A stretch of 64,000 nucleotides of DNA from Eledone cirrhosa (lineage: Eukaryota; Mollusca; Cephalopoda; Octopoda; Eledonidae). The stretch lies in NCBI GenBank assembly GCA_964016885.1, contig OZ024743.1, positions 126,100,419 to 126,164,418 on the forward strand. Reading direction: 5' to 3'. Positions within the stretch are counted from its first letter, which is position 1. Each line of letters starts with the position of its first letter. Shown here in pieces: positions 13,012 to 25,904 of this stretch. The position numbers and the translations under genes are program-made. The notes beneath the pieces were generated by a model, which did not search any database, was not told where the DNA came from, and worked only from the letters and a program-made list of their open reading frames with translations.

Positions 13012-13608
13012 TGAGAACTATAAATTAATGTATTAAAGTAAGAACTCTAAATTCAATCTCTTAAAATACAATACACTATACTTATAACTGCACTCATCAT
13101 AATATTAAAACACACCCGTAAAATACATTCAATAGTATATATAAATATAAGGTATCTTTCACACATTAAATTAAGAGGTTAACTTTGCCTTTCATTCTTA
13201 CGGGGTCGATAAAATAAAGTACCAGTAATGTACTGGGTAATTGCTATAGTTCTCACCTTAATATTATAAATACTTCCAAATTATAAAATTAAATAAATAA
13301 AAATAAATATAATTATTTCATTCTTTCCATACCCATGTAAATATGTTCGGACATATATATGCATATTTCTATAAATATTCTGAAACTAGCTTTAAATATT
13401 TTTTCTTCAATTTTAATAGAAAACCTCTTTTTTTTAAAAAAATAATTGAGATAATTATTTAAATATATCTAGCGTCTAAACTTAATGGTGCTTTTCAGTT
13501 TTAATGTTGTCCTCATTAGCATATTTATCCTGAGTTTTGAATATTTATCCACTATCCGCATTGAACTCATAACATTAAGTTCATATGTCGATATGTCATT
13601 ATCTTTAA

Positions 13609-13684
13609 ACCAAATATTTTATCTGACGAAAGCGTACCAAAATACTGGTACCCTTGAAATATGTATAATAAAATAAATATGGTT
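13609..13684 (+). ncRNA. Hammerhead ribozyme, intact core
   Basis: ATATTTTAT (ending 13622) pairs with ATAAAATA (13668 onward) as helix I. Core CTGACGA is at 13623-13629. Helix II pairs AAG-GTACC with GGTAC-CTT around a C/C mismatch. GAA is at 13656-13658, helix III ATATGTAT at 13659-13666, and cleavage is predicted after A13667. All core bases are present, unlike the partner in the other arm. Confidence 0.82.
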
Positions 13685-14107
13685 TTATAAGGGTATTTTC
13701 CATTTATTAATATTATTGATATTATACTCCAGAAGAATGCTGTTGAGTGCTTCTAATCTGTTATAAATTAAATTTGTTGAATAATCAACAAAACAAATAA
13801 CATTGTTTATATATATATCATCATCATCACCGTTTTTAACGTCCAGTCGACTGACCTTGTCTTGCTCATATAGGAACTGATTCTGGCTTGATTTCTACAG
13901 CTGGATGCCCTTCTTAACACCAACCTCATTTACAGTGAGTGCTGGGTGCTTTTTATCCATGGCACCTACACGTCCACTTTATAGTGTGGGCTGGGTGCTT
14001 TTTATCTGTGGCACCTCCACGACCATTTTGCAGTGGGAGGGGATGGAGGCATATTGTCTATATGCTTCAGCTTCAGCTTGTTCCTGTGGGAAGTCGGGTC
14101 TTCTGTA

Positions 14108-15793
14108 TTACTGCGTGACGCCAGGGGTCATGGTCTCGTGTGTCATCGCCCTTGAGTGGTGCAATTGGGTAAGGTCGGCTTTTATCACCTCATCCCAGGT
14201 CTTCTTTTGTCTCCCCACTCCACAGCTTCCATCGACTTCTAGTGCTCTGCACCTTTTTATGCAGCTGTCATCCTTCATACGCATCACATGTCCATACCAA
14301 TGTAACCTCCTCTCCTGCACACAGCATTTGATTCCTCTTATGCTCAGTGTCTCTCTCAATTTGTTTATGCTTTGCCGTTCGCGTATATTACTTTTACACA
14401 TCCATCGGAGCATGCAGGCTTCGTTTCTCTCTAATCTACGTAAGTCTTCCACCTTCAGCGCCCAGGTCTCACTACCATGTAACATTGCTGTTCGTATACA
14501 CGCATCATACAGTCTGCCTTTCATTTTGAGGGAAAATCCTTTTGCAGCTAGCAGTGGCAGTAGCTCCCTGAACTTCTTCCATCCTGTTCTTACCCTAGTT
14601 ATTGTACTTTCCGAATATCCACCTCCGCTGTTAATTCGGTCACCTAGGTAGCAGAAGTTGTCTACTGTTTCTACAGAGCCCTCCCAGAGTTTGGTGGTGC
14701 TTGTTTCCTGTGGCCGTTTGCTGCTTGCTGTCCGAGCACAGCTGCTACATATGAAGCCTACATTCTTAGTTAAGCTTCCTGAGATCTCACTACATCTCTT
14801 GTGTACCCATTGTTTGCATTTGGGGAAGAAGATGGAGTTCCTACCTACACCTTTCCTACATACTGAGCAAGGCCATTTCCCTGAGGGGATCTGGGTTCTG
14901 TTTTCTCGTCTACTTACAAGAACCTTAATCTTTGTCAGGTTGACTCTGAGACCCTTTCTTTCTAGTCCCTGCTTCCATGTTTGGAATTTCGTCTCTAGTT
15001 CCACCATAGATTCAGCTATAAGTGCGAGATCGCCCGCATATAGGAGTGCTCATGGGCATCCAGTCTTAAACTCCTCGGTTATTGCTTGCAAAACTATAAT
15101 CAACAGGAGAGGACTAAGAACAGAGCCCTGGTGGACACCGACCTGTATGCTAAATTCCTGGCTGTAGTCATTGTTAACCCTAACTTTGCTGACTGCTCCT
15201 CCATACATGGCTTGTACAGATTTCACAAGCATTTCATCTACTCCTAATTTTCTAAGAGCCCACCAGATTATAGCACGGGAGACTCTGTCGAAGGCCTTTT
15301 CTAGATCAACGAATGGCAGGTAGAGCGGCTTACTTTTAGCTAGGTACTTTTCTTGTAACTGCCTCACAAGGAAGAGGGCATCAGTGGTGCCTATTTCTGG
15401 TACAAACCCAAATTGCATCTCATCTAGTTTCACCAGGTCCCTAATCAACTGTGTTATAACTCTTTCTGTTACTTTCATGACCTGGTCCATCAGCTTTATA
15501 CCTCTATAGTTTCCTCTATCTAGTGCATCACCTTTACTTTTGTAGCAGTTGACAATGATGCTGCTGCACCAACCCTTTGGTATGATACCCTCTAGTATTA
15601 CCTGGTTAACAATTTGTGTGGTTATGGTGTGACCTACTGACCCAAATGCCTTCAGCATCTCGGCAGCTATACCTGATGGAATGGTTGCCTTCCCTGTCTT
15701 CATATCTTTGATTGCCTTACTTACTACGCTGCTGCTGACTTGTACTGCTGGCCCCTCTATAGAGTCCGCTTGGGGTAGGATCTCATCTGTCAC
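14108..15793 (-). pseudogene. RTE reverse transcriptase and C-terminal zinc-like region, dead
   Basis: 15050-15793 encodes fingers and palm: GNYRGIKLMDQVMKV, FVDLEKAFDRVSR (motif A aspartate) and GVHQGSVLSPLLL (motif B). The following motif C is damaged twice: the tryptophan codon after GCP is TGA (about 15051) and the YADD box reads YAGD (near 15030). 14108-15007 continues with a C-x2-C type cluster (PCSVCRKGVG, CKQWVHKRCS). Loss of a catalytic aspartate makes this copy inactive. Confidence 0.88.
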
Positions 15794-15925
15794 CTTTAGT
15801 AAGTCATTTTTTAGGAACTCCCAGTGCTCTTCTACATTGAATGTCTCTATCTGTTCTTCTTTACTGCCGTAGGCGTCGAGTAGAATATCTTTAAACCTGT
15901 TACTGGCTGAGGGGTCTTTCAGCTT

Positions 15926-16720
15926 TCAGAGCTTTCTTCTCCAGGTTGCCTTCTGTTTCCAAGTTCGTCTAGTTTTGACAGTGAGGTCGCTGATAACTAA
16001 GTTATGTTTGGAGGTATATTCCTCACCAGGGAAGGCTTTTGTGTTTACAACTGTCAATCTATCACGCCCTCTGATGAGGATAAAATCTATCTGACTAGAA
16101 TGCTCCCCTGATCTATAAGTGATCACATGGTTGTCGGGTTTTTTGAAGTTTGTGCTACATATCGACATGTCATTGGCGTCACAGAATTCTAGAAGCCTGA
16201 AACCTTCTTCATTTCTTGTGCCAAACCCATGGCCTCCATGGACTATATAGAAGCCGTCACAGTGTTTACCAACGTGTCTGTTAATATCTCCTGCAATAAT
16301 TGTCGGTCGTTAGGGCAGTAGTGTGCATTAGGGACTCGTAAAACCTATCCTTAAGTTCATCTGGCAACCCCGATTGGGATGCGCAAGCTGATACTATTGT
16401 GGCAGTTGTTTTATTCAGGACTAGTCTGAGTTTAATGATTCTTGCATTCACCCTGTTCACTGAGATTATCTTATCAACCCACTTGTCAGCTAATAATATA
16501 CCTACACCTCCCATCCCGTTGTCATTTTCCACCCAGAAAAATTTGTAGCATTGACTTTTGCCTACAACGACTCTAGCGGACTCTCCTCTCCATCTAGTCT
16601 CTTGCACACAGCATACATCAATTTCCTTTCACTCTAGAATCTCTACAATTTTTCCTGCTCTTCCTTTCATTGTGCTTACATTGATGGTTCCAACTCGGAG
16701 TGTTGGACATTTGCCATCAC
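15926..16720 (-). pseudogene. RTE apurinic endonuclease domain, broken
   Basis: Pieces read CCVQETRWRGESARVV (around 16600), a GVGILLADKWVD block, and SGEHSSQIDFILIRGRDRL with KHNLVISDL (15926-16168). QETRW carries the catalytic glutamate and the IDFIL and KHNLVISD blocks match the C-terminal histidine motif (here SKHN, D) of LINE APE domains. An in-frame stop precedes KEIDVCCVQE, and a frame break separates the two pieces. Confidence 0.8.
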
Positions 16721-16886
16721 TCGTAGGATGGGGTGAATTTGTGTGTGGGGGGGGGGGTATGCCTCCTGTCTCTGGATTAAAGCTTTGCATGGGTGTTTGG
16801 TAGCTCATTTATTAATTCGGGGTTGTTCCATTTATCCTCAGCTCATCCATAGATATCAGTAAAATAAATAGATATACAGTAATTAT

Positions 16887-17360
16887 ATCTATTATAGATA
16901 TCAGATAAATGTGGTTTTGTCTTTGCAAGAAATTGTTCTTCTCGCTCCACATAACGACATAATTATCCTCGCTTTTTTTCCATTCATTGCCAGGGAACGT
17001 CTTCACGAACCAAAGTATCGTCTTCCTGTTGTAACGTTTTTCAAAATATTTACTTCTGCGTCCACAGATTGATTTTTTTTAGTTTCACAAGATCCTGTTA
17101 AGGGTGAAAGCAACGATTCTTTGCTTAAACTTTAAACCTTTCTTATAGTAAATATTTGCTCTACGGGTTTTTATATATATACGGAGGAGATGACGAAGGA
17201 CCGTGACAAGTGGAGAGATGCTATGCTGAATAGGACCCGTCCAACCCTTGCAAGCAGGGAAAAGCGAACGTAAAATGATGATGATGATATATATATATAT
17301 GTATGTATGTATATAATCCTTATCGAGCCCTCTTCGGATTTTAGTCTTCACATCTACTTT
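16887..17360 (+). repeat. PLE terminal repeat split by an RTE fragment
   Basis: 16887-17165 is the inverted partner of 11403-11660 and continues to AAATATTTGCTCT. The PLE tail resumes at about 17310 with TTATCGAGCCCTCTTCGGAT. Between them, 17183-17295 is an RTE 3' end (GACGAAGGACCGTGACAAGT to AAAATGATGATGATGA). This is a clear nested insertion. Confidence 0.8.
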
Positions 17361-17364
17361 TACT

Positions 17365-17605
17365 ATGCTAGCGTGGAAGATGGACGTTAAACGATGATGA
17401 TATATGTACACAAGGTGGCGGATTGGTAGGGTCGTTAGAACGTCAGATAGAATGCTTTATGATATTCATTCCAGCTCTCTGCTCTGAGTTCAAATCCTTT
17501 CGAGGTCAATAATAAAAAAGTACCAGTCTAATACTGGGGTCGATTCTTCCTCAGGAAGAAATCTGCTGTACTCAGTCCTGGAGAGGCATAGACTCCGCCA
17601 GGCTT
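17365..17605 (+). repeat. RTE tail stub and tRNA-like SINE
   Basis: 17365-17400 is a short GCTAGCGTGGAAGATGGACG tail. 17405-17600 begins GGTGGCGGATTGGTAGGGTC and has GAGTTCAAATCC as a B box, a tRNA-derived SINE head on the plus strand. Confidence 0.7.
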
Positions 17606-17676
17606 AAAAGGCCCAAGAAACGCAGTATATCAGGAGTTATGGGACTATACCATACCATATGTACACACCATCATCA

Positions 17677-17679
<3 letters not shown>

Positions 17680-17737
<58 letters not shown>
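17680..17737. repeat. (TA)n microsatellite
   Basis: Uninterrupted TA tract. Confidence 0.95.
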
Positions 17738-20407
<2,670 letters not shown>

Positions 20408-20504
20408 TAGAGAGTTAATGAAATAACTAACTTTCAACTTAATAATAAAAGACAAATATTTAACTATTGAAATCCAATATTATGTTATGAAATAATTATT
20501 TCTA

Positions 20505-20705
20505 ATATTGGCACAAGACCAGCAATGTAGAGGAAGGGGAAAGTTGATTTTATTAACCCCAATACTTAACTGGTATTTTATTTTATTGACCATGGGAGGA
20601 GGAAAAATAAAGTTGACCTCAGCAGAATTTGAACTTAGAACATAAAGAACCCTAACAGATATTGCTAAGCATTTGTCTGACGCTTTAATGGCTTATCTGC
20701 TATGT
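20505..20705 (-). repeat. Diverged tRNA-derived SINE
   Basis: TATTGGCACAAGACCAGCAA opens the + strand view and a TTGAACTTAGAACATAAAG B-box region follows, as in the 12830 family but strongly diverged. A further stub of this family is at 21470-21515 on the plus strand. Confidence 0.6.
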
Positions 20706-20709
20706 AATA

Positions 20710-21575
20710 ATGAGATTTTAAGTCGAGGTTTGAATTTAAGTTTGACAATTTAATAGAGGCAATTTTACACAGGTTGGTGTTAGTAATGCTTAATATTTTA
20801 TTTGATGGTATATGAAATACATTGTAGCAAGAAATATTAAGAAAATGATCAAATATTGTGTAATTGCAGGTAAGCGTTGAATGTTATTTATAACATGTAG
20901 CTCAATTCAAGGTTAAGACCTGGATATGTTTTAGCCCTTTTTAAAAATTTATTTTGTTTTGTTTGATAAAAAATAATTGGGTCTTCTATACCATCAAATA
21001 TAGGAGCTCAACAGGACCAGTCTCAGATGTTATTATCAACTGTTATGACTGTATTTCTAATAACAATAAGCATTTATCAAATAACAAATGTTTGTCCTTT
21101 TTTAGTGCTGTCATACCAAAATTTCTATGTATATATTAGATGATGTAAGTGGTTTAAAGGATAATGGGGATAACACTTAGTTTTAACACTTTCATGACCA
21201 TGTTTCTAAAGAAATGTACTATATTTTAATTAATTAACGAAGAATTCATTAAGATGCTATCTGTAACATTAATTAATTTAAAGGATTTTACTAAAAATAT
21301 TGATTCATTTTAAAGATAACTTCATTAAGATAATATTTCCAACATAACTTAACCTTTTGTTAAGTTATATTATGTAGGAAGGTTTCAGTTTAAATAAGGA
21401 CCTTTTAAAATGAGTGGTTAGATTTCATAAAATTAGAGGCCATTTTGGTATAAAAAAAAATTAACGGTAATTGCTGGCCTTGTGCCAAAAGTAGAAACAA
21501 TTATTAATAGTTTACTTCCATATAGAAGGCTTGGCTAGAGTTAGACATTTCAAATCTTAGTAACCATTTTATTAT
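20710..21575. other. Intron 6, AT-rich, no feature
   Basis: No repeat ends, RNA fold or coding motif was recognised apart from the SINE stub near 21470. Confidence 0.5.
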
Positions 21576-21579
21576 TTCA

Positions 21580-22800
21580 TCTGTTGGTGTATCATCTGTT
21601 GATATATCATCTGTTGGTGTATCATCTGTTAGTATGTTATCTCATCTGTTGGTGTATCATTTGTTAGTATGTTATCTCATCTGTTGGTGTGTTATCTGTT
21701 GATATATCATCTGTTGATATATCATCTGTTGATATATCATCTGTTGATATATCATCTGTTGGGATGTCATCTGTTGATATATCATCTGTTAGTATATCAT
21801 CTGTTGGTATATCATCTGTTAGTATATTATCTGTTGATATATCACCTGTTGGTATATTATCTGTTGGTATATCACCTGTTGAGATATCATCTGTTGGGAT
21901 GTCATCTGTTGGTATATCATCTGTTGGGATGTCATCTGTTGATATATCACCTGTTGGTATATCATCTGTTGAGATATCATCTGTTGGTGTATCATCTGTT
22001 GAGATATCATCTGTTGGTATCATCTTCTGTTGGTATCATCTTCTGTTGGTATCATCTTCTGTTGGTATATCATCTGTTGGTATTTCATCTGTTGGTATAT
22101 CATCTGTTAGTATATCATCTGTTGGTATATCGTCTGTTGGGATGTCATCTGTTGATATATCACCTGTTGGTATATCACCTGTTGATGTATCATCTGTTGG
22201 TGTATCATCTGTTGATGTATCATCTGTTGATGTATCATCTGTTGAGATATCATCTGTTGATATATCATCTGTTGAGATATCATCTGTTGAGATATCATCT
22301 GTTGAGATATCATCTGTTGAGATATCATCTGTTGAGATATCATCTGTTGAGATATCATCTGTTAGTATGTTATCTGTTGGTATCACCTTCTGTTGGTGTA
22401 TCATCTGTTAGTATATTATCTGTTGGTATATCACCTGTTGGTATATCATCTGTTGATATATCATCTGTTAGTATATCATCTGTTAGTATATCATCTGTTG
22501 GTATATCATCTGTTGGTATATCATCTGTTGGTATATCATCTGTTGGTATATCATGTGTTGGTATATCATCTGTTAGTATATCATCTGTTGGGATGTCATC
22601 TGTTGATATATCACCTGTTGGTATATCATCTGTTGAGATATCATCTGTTGAGATATCATCTGTTGAGATATCATCTGTTGAGATATCATCTGTTGAGATA
22701 TCATCTGTTGAGATATCATCTGTTGGTATCATCTTCTGTTGGTGTATCATCTGTTGATATATCATCTGTTAGTATGTTATCTCATCTGTTGGTTTAGCAT
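21580..22800. repeat. 15-bp minisatellite, about 80 units
   Basis: Unit CATCTGTTGATATAT with variants (GGTATAT, GAGATAT, GGGATGT, GATGTAT) in blocks that suggest higher-order copying. A few 16-bp units near 22017-22060 and 22379 shift the phase. Since 15 is divisible by three, long frames with five-residue repeats appear on both strands; they are artefacts. Confidence 0.95.
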
Positions 22801-23129
22801 CTGTTGTTATCTCCTCTGTTATCATCTCCTTTGCCATCATCTCTTCTGTTATCAGCTCTGCCGTGCCTGTTATTATCTCTGTTATTATCATCTCTGTTGT
22901 TAACCACTGCTGCTGTCTTCTCTATTGTTATTTTGTTACTATTTACCTTTTCTACATACAAAGCTTTTTTCTGGTGGGATCAGTGTCCTGTGATTGCCTT
23001 ACTTATACTGCTGCAAATATGATAAATCTATTTGGGGTAGCCCATCTTCCTCCCATATATTTATCATTCAACAAACTCTCATAACACACTTCTTTCCAAC
23101 TTGTTGAGCAAGTTAAAACACCAAGAGCC
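22801..23129. other. Intron 6, decayed edge of the minisatellite
   Basis: Up to 22910, CTCTGTTATCATCTC units look like degenerate minisatellite. The remainder shows no recognised feature. Confidence 0.5.
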
Positions 23130-23600
23130 TGGAATGCGTTGGTATTTCTCTGATGAGAAAAATTTCAATCAGGATCAAAAGGTTAACCAAAGAATGACAG
23201 ATGGTTATGCAGAGACCCTGAAGACGTACAAACAGTCATGTGCATAAAGTTTCTGACAACTGATGGTTCTGAGGGTTGTGCACAATAAGGGAGATGTCAA
23301 GTCTCCTCACATCTTTCCTCAAGACTTAGGGGTAAGTGGATAGAGAGCCAGAGCAAAGGAAGAGTATACACCTACCAACAAGACTCTGTGCCATCTTAAA
23401 AGGCCAAGACAACCCAAGAATGGATGAGTTACACTCTTCATGATCACATCACCATAAAGATATAGCCTCCTGGCTTTCCAGACCTGAATCTACCTCAAAT
23501 CACATCCTTAAAAAAAGAAAGGCACATTGAATACTGTAGTCATAGGTAGACTGAAAAAGATAAGGATAGGACAGTCTGCCATGACTATCCTTTGTTCATA
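23130..23600 (+). pseudogene. Tc1/mariner-type transposase remnant
   Basis: Frame pieces read FSDEKNFNQDQKVNQRMTDG, then VVHNKGDVKSPHIFPQDL, then a frame with AKTTQEWMSYTLHDHIT and PDLNLPQIT. FSDEKNF carries the first catalytic aspartate of a DDE transposase and the later block is the region of the third acidic residue. Several stops and frameshifts. It does not resemble the mariner at 25905. Confidence 0.7.
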
Positions 23601-23810
23601 GGTCTGCTTGATCGGGATTGATCTGGGGCTGAACAACAGTAACTCATCTTTCTACTAATTCACATCTGTTGTCTCCACTTGTAAGATTTTCTATTCTAGT
23701 AGTTTATTTTCTATCTTATAGAACTTTTGTTTGTCATTTGTTTCCCTAATTCTGCTGATGGTTTTCTGATTTTGAAGTCAATGTCTCATTAGATTTTATT
23801 TTCTTCATTC

Positions 23811-23861
23811 TGAAAGCAATACAGAATTTTTCTGAAGCTGAAAAGTTAGAAATTGAAGAAA
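23811..23861 (+). pseudogene. Partial duplicate of the SH3-start exon
   Basis: These 51 bases match 25591-25641, inside the next true exon, with only two differences (23820, 23824); the last 37 bases are identical. In the same frame the copy runs QNFSEAEKLEIEE and then meets a stop two codons later (ACA AAT TAA). No GT donor follows, so it is not a usable exon. Confidence 0.8.
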
Positions 23862-23876
23862 CAAATTAACTGGTTA

Positions 23877-24972
23877 TACTAATGTTCAGCAGTACATATA
23901 CTAGAATTGAACAATTTTTATTTTGTCATCATCCAGCGCTGTGTGGAACTCATCTGCAATGTCAGTTTCAACAGCACCAGCTGGCAACAGGTGAACCTTT
24001 TTGAGAGGTTCAGTGGCTTCAGCCTCCAATCCACATCAGATCTGGCACTGCTGGCCTACCTCTCCTCAATCTCCTTCAGTTCACCCTCATCAGCAAAGTC
24101 CTTCAGCAAGACAGTAGAACCTGACATGACCCAAGAACTGGAGCAGGCTCTGGCCAACTGGACCAGTGAAGGCCTCTCCATCCTCCAGTATACAATGTCC
24201 AATGTATGTCTACCTTCAAGCAGATCGAGTCCAGCTTGGACCAACACTGCCTTGCCTGCCTCCGTTCCGTCTGGCAGCCAAACAGCAGCAAGTGGCTCAT
24301 TTCAGTGCCCTCTCATCAGAGTAGCCCAAGTGAGCCACATAAATGCCATTGTGGAGCTGTCGCAATGGGTTCGGCTCGCACTCATTATCATGCCGCTAGA
24401 GCGCGGGCTAGTTCCCTCGATGCAGTTGGCTTCTCATCACAACTGGAGCCAGGCCTCGATCGTAGTGACAGCAAATGCCCTGGTGGAATTGCTCTCTTTC
24501 CTTTCGAAGTAAGTAAATCCCTTATCTGGGACACACATTCTCTGCCCCCCAACTTAGTCACCTTGGTCACAAACCCCAGTATCATGGCTCACAATGTAGA
24601 GTACAGGAAGACAAGCAAATACCGGAGCTTGTCTGGCCGCTTTCTTGGGCCCTGGACAGCTGATCTCCTCCGTAAAATCAGATCAGTAGCAGCCCATCTA
24701 AGGAAGGAGCGCTGCAAGGTGGGGTCGCTGTTTCAGCATGTGTTGCTGGTCATTGTCCATGGGGCGCAGCCAAAACACTGCGTTGACCTAGGTGTAGAGT
24801 CTGTCACCCTCATCTCTTTCCCCTTTATTTCTTCCTTTGTTCTTGTAGTCCTTTATCATCCTCTCATTTATGGCATTTATAGTCCTTTCCAATACTGCTT
24901 TCTTTTTCTGTATGTTTAACCAAATAAAAATCGTTCAATTATAGTATATGTACTGCCAAAGCAACATTAGTG
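23877..24972. mobile_element. TIR-bounded element carrying a retroelement-like ORF remnant
   Basis: The left end ACTAATGTT then CAGTACATATACTA, AATTGAAC and ATTTTTATTT is repeated inverted at 24920-24972. The 36-bp core of the repeat (23890-23925 and 24920-24955) differs at about three positions. Target duplication is not clear. The inside is GC-richer than its surroundings and holds overlapping frames (23907-24512, 24206-24919). The superfamily is unresolved. Confidence 0.65.
24206..24780 (+). pseudogene. Remnant of an unassigned transposon-associated ORF
   Basis: Around 24450-24760 the frame reads LDRSDSKCPGGIALFPFEVS then SLIWDTHSLP and GPWTADLLRKIRS. I have seen a similar order (RPDG, WD, and a C-terminal helix) in uncharacterised proteins linked to animal retroelements, but this is memory, not a search. 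The frame shifts between pieces. It lies inside the 23877-24972 TIR element and is not part of the kinase gene. Confidence 0.35.
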
Positions 24973-25574
24973 TGACAAACTGTATATATACTCATGCTAA
25001 ATTAGGTAATAAAATATATAGGCAATCTAATTTGCATACAATTCTATAAGTAGCTTCTCAAAAAATGATTATATAATATTATTTCTCTAATTAAGTGGTT
25101 GTTTAGAGTCAGCTATATTGCTGGTTACTTGCTTTCTTGTTGAGAGTGACTGCTAACAGAAAAAATATATATATATTTCCCTATTGTGAGCATTGATAAA
25201 AAGATACTGGTCCAAACATAGCCTCAGTATCAGAATCAAGTAGAAAGTTTACCACACATAAGAGGTTTAAAATTTCTTTTTACAAGTTTTATTTAAAATA
25301 CATTTATAATATAATGACAAAAGGAAAAAAAAAATCAATGAAAAAAAGAAAGATTGGGCGAGCAGACAGTATATCTCAACTGTATCCCACAGACATGACA
25401 ACAAAAGAATAGCTTGACAGATGACAAAAGAATAGCTTGACAGTTTGACAGAGGGGAACTGTAAATCTGGGAACAGGAGACATCAGAAGTCTCAATTTCT
25501 TCTTAAGATGTGGGCACCCTACTGAAATATACTTGTGTTAAAATAACTACATATTTGTTCCTATTCTTTTCTAG
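24973..25574. other. Intron 6 end, no feature
   Basis: AT-rich, with a short direct duplication (AAAAGAATAGCTTGACAG at about 25402 and 25424). Acceptor TTTTCTAG ends at 25574. Confidence 0.6.
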
Positions 25575-25669
25575 GTTAGACCCAAAGAAATGAAAGCAAC
25601 ACAAAATTTTTCTGAAGCTGAAAAGTTAGAAATTGAAGAAAATGACCACATTATTGTGGTAGAAGGACG
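25575..25669 (+). CDS. TNK2: Ack/TNK2-like kinase, SH3 first half
   Basis: Encodes VRPKEMKATQNFSEAEKLEI and ENDHIIVVEGR. ALYDF-type SH3 start appears as KATQNF; the ENDHIIVVEG strand matches the NDxIxVIEG strand of Ack SH3 domains. Ends with two bases of an arginine codon (phase 2). A decayed copy of its middle lies at 23811. Confidence 0.92.
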
Positions 25670-25904
25670 GTAAGAATCACTAATTAAGTTTATATTTTGA
25701 AGCAGAACCCTTGTGTCATTTGTCCCAAAAGTAAAAGTACTGATGTTTTATTTAAATATATATTACATGTACTTGAAATTACAAGCTATCTCCTCCCAAA
25801 TACAACCCTTGGAAAGTCACACATGAGTTCCAACATATTTTTAATTGATCGTAGCAGTACCAGAAATCATTTTCTGTGTTGTTCTTATCTCGTCAATCAC
25901 AATT

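Larger units (their letters stand above)
12240..13825. repeat. Large inverted repeat (arms about 600-690 bp) with hammerheads
   Basis: Left arm about 12240-12929 and right arm about 13180-13825 are mirror copies. They share outer TA tracts, TTGATTATTCAAC, GATTAGAAGCACTCAACAGC, the hammerhead cores, and the inner AATATTAAGGTGAGAACTAT. The left arm encloses a complete SINE; the right arm keeps only part of that SINE, so the duplication is younger than the SINE insertion. There is no coding sequence. It resembles two PLE-type terminal repeats in opposite orientation. Confidence 0.85.
13822..16810 (-). mobile_element. RTE-type non-LTR retrotransposon, near full length, dead
   Basis: Read on the minus strand: AP endonuclease, reverse transcriptase, then a C-terminal region with a Cys/His cluster, ending at the (ATG)n-like 3' tail near 13822. 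The roughly 3-kb size and tail type suit RTE-clade LINEs. Stops and frameshifts interrupt all parts. The same family gives the copy at 30515-31964 and many 3'-end fragments in the window. Confidence 0.85.

Noticed and set aside
21664..22797. Long open frames (up to 362 codons) with five-residue repeats on both strands
   Set aside because: Produced by a 15-bp tandem repeat with no stop in its unit; no start context, no homology expected, several frames open at once.
21580..22800. Regular short repeats resembling a CRISPR array
   Set aside because: Units are contiguous with no unique spacers, and the host is an animal.
23907..24919. Additional host gene or kinase exon
   Set aside because: Lies within inverted ends, frames overlap and shift, composition differs from host exons, and the kinase frame closes exactly without it.
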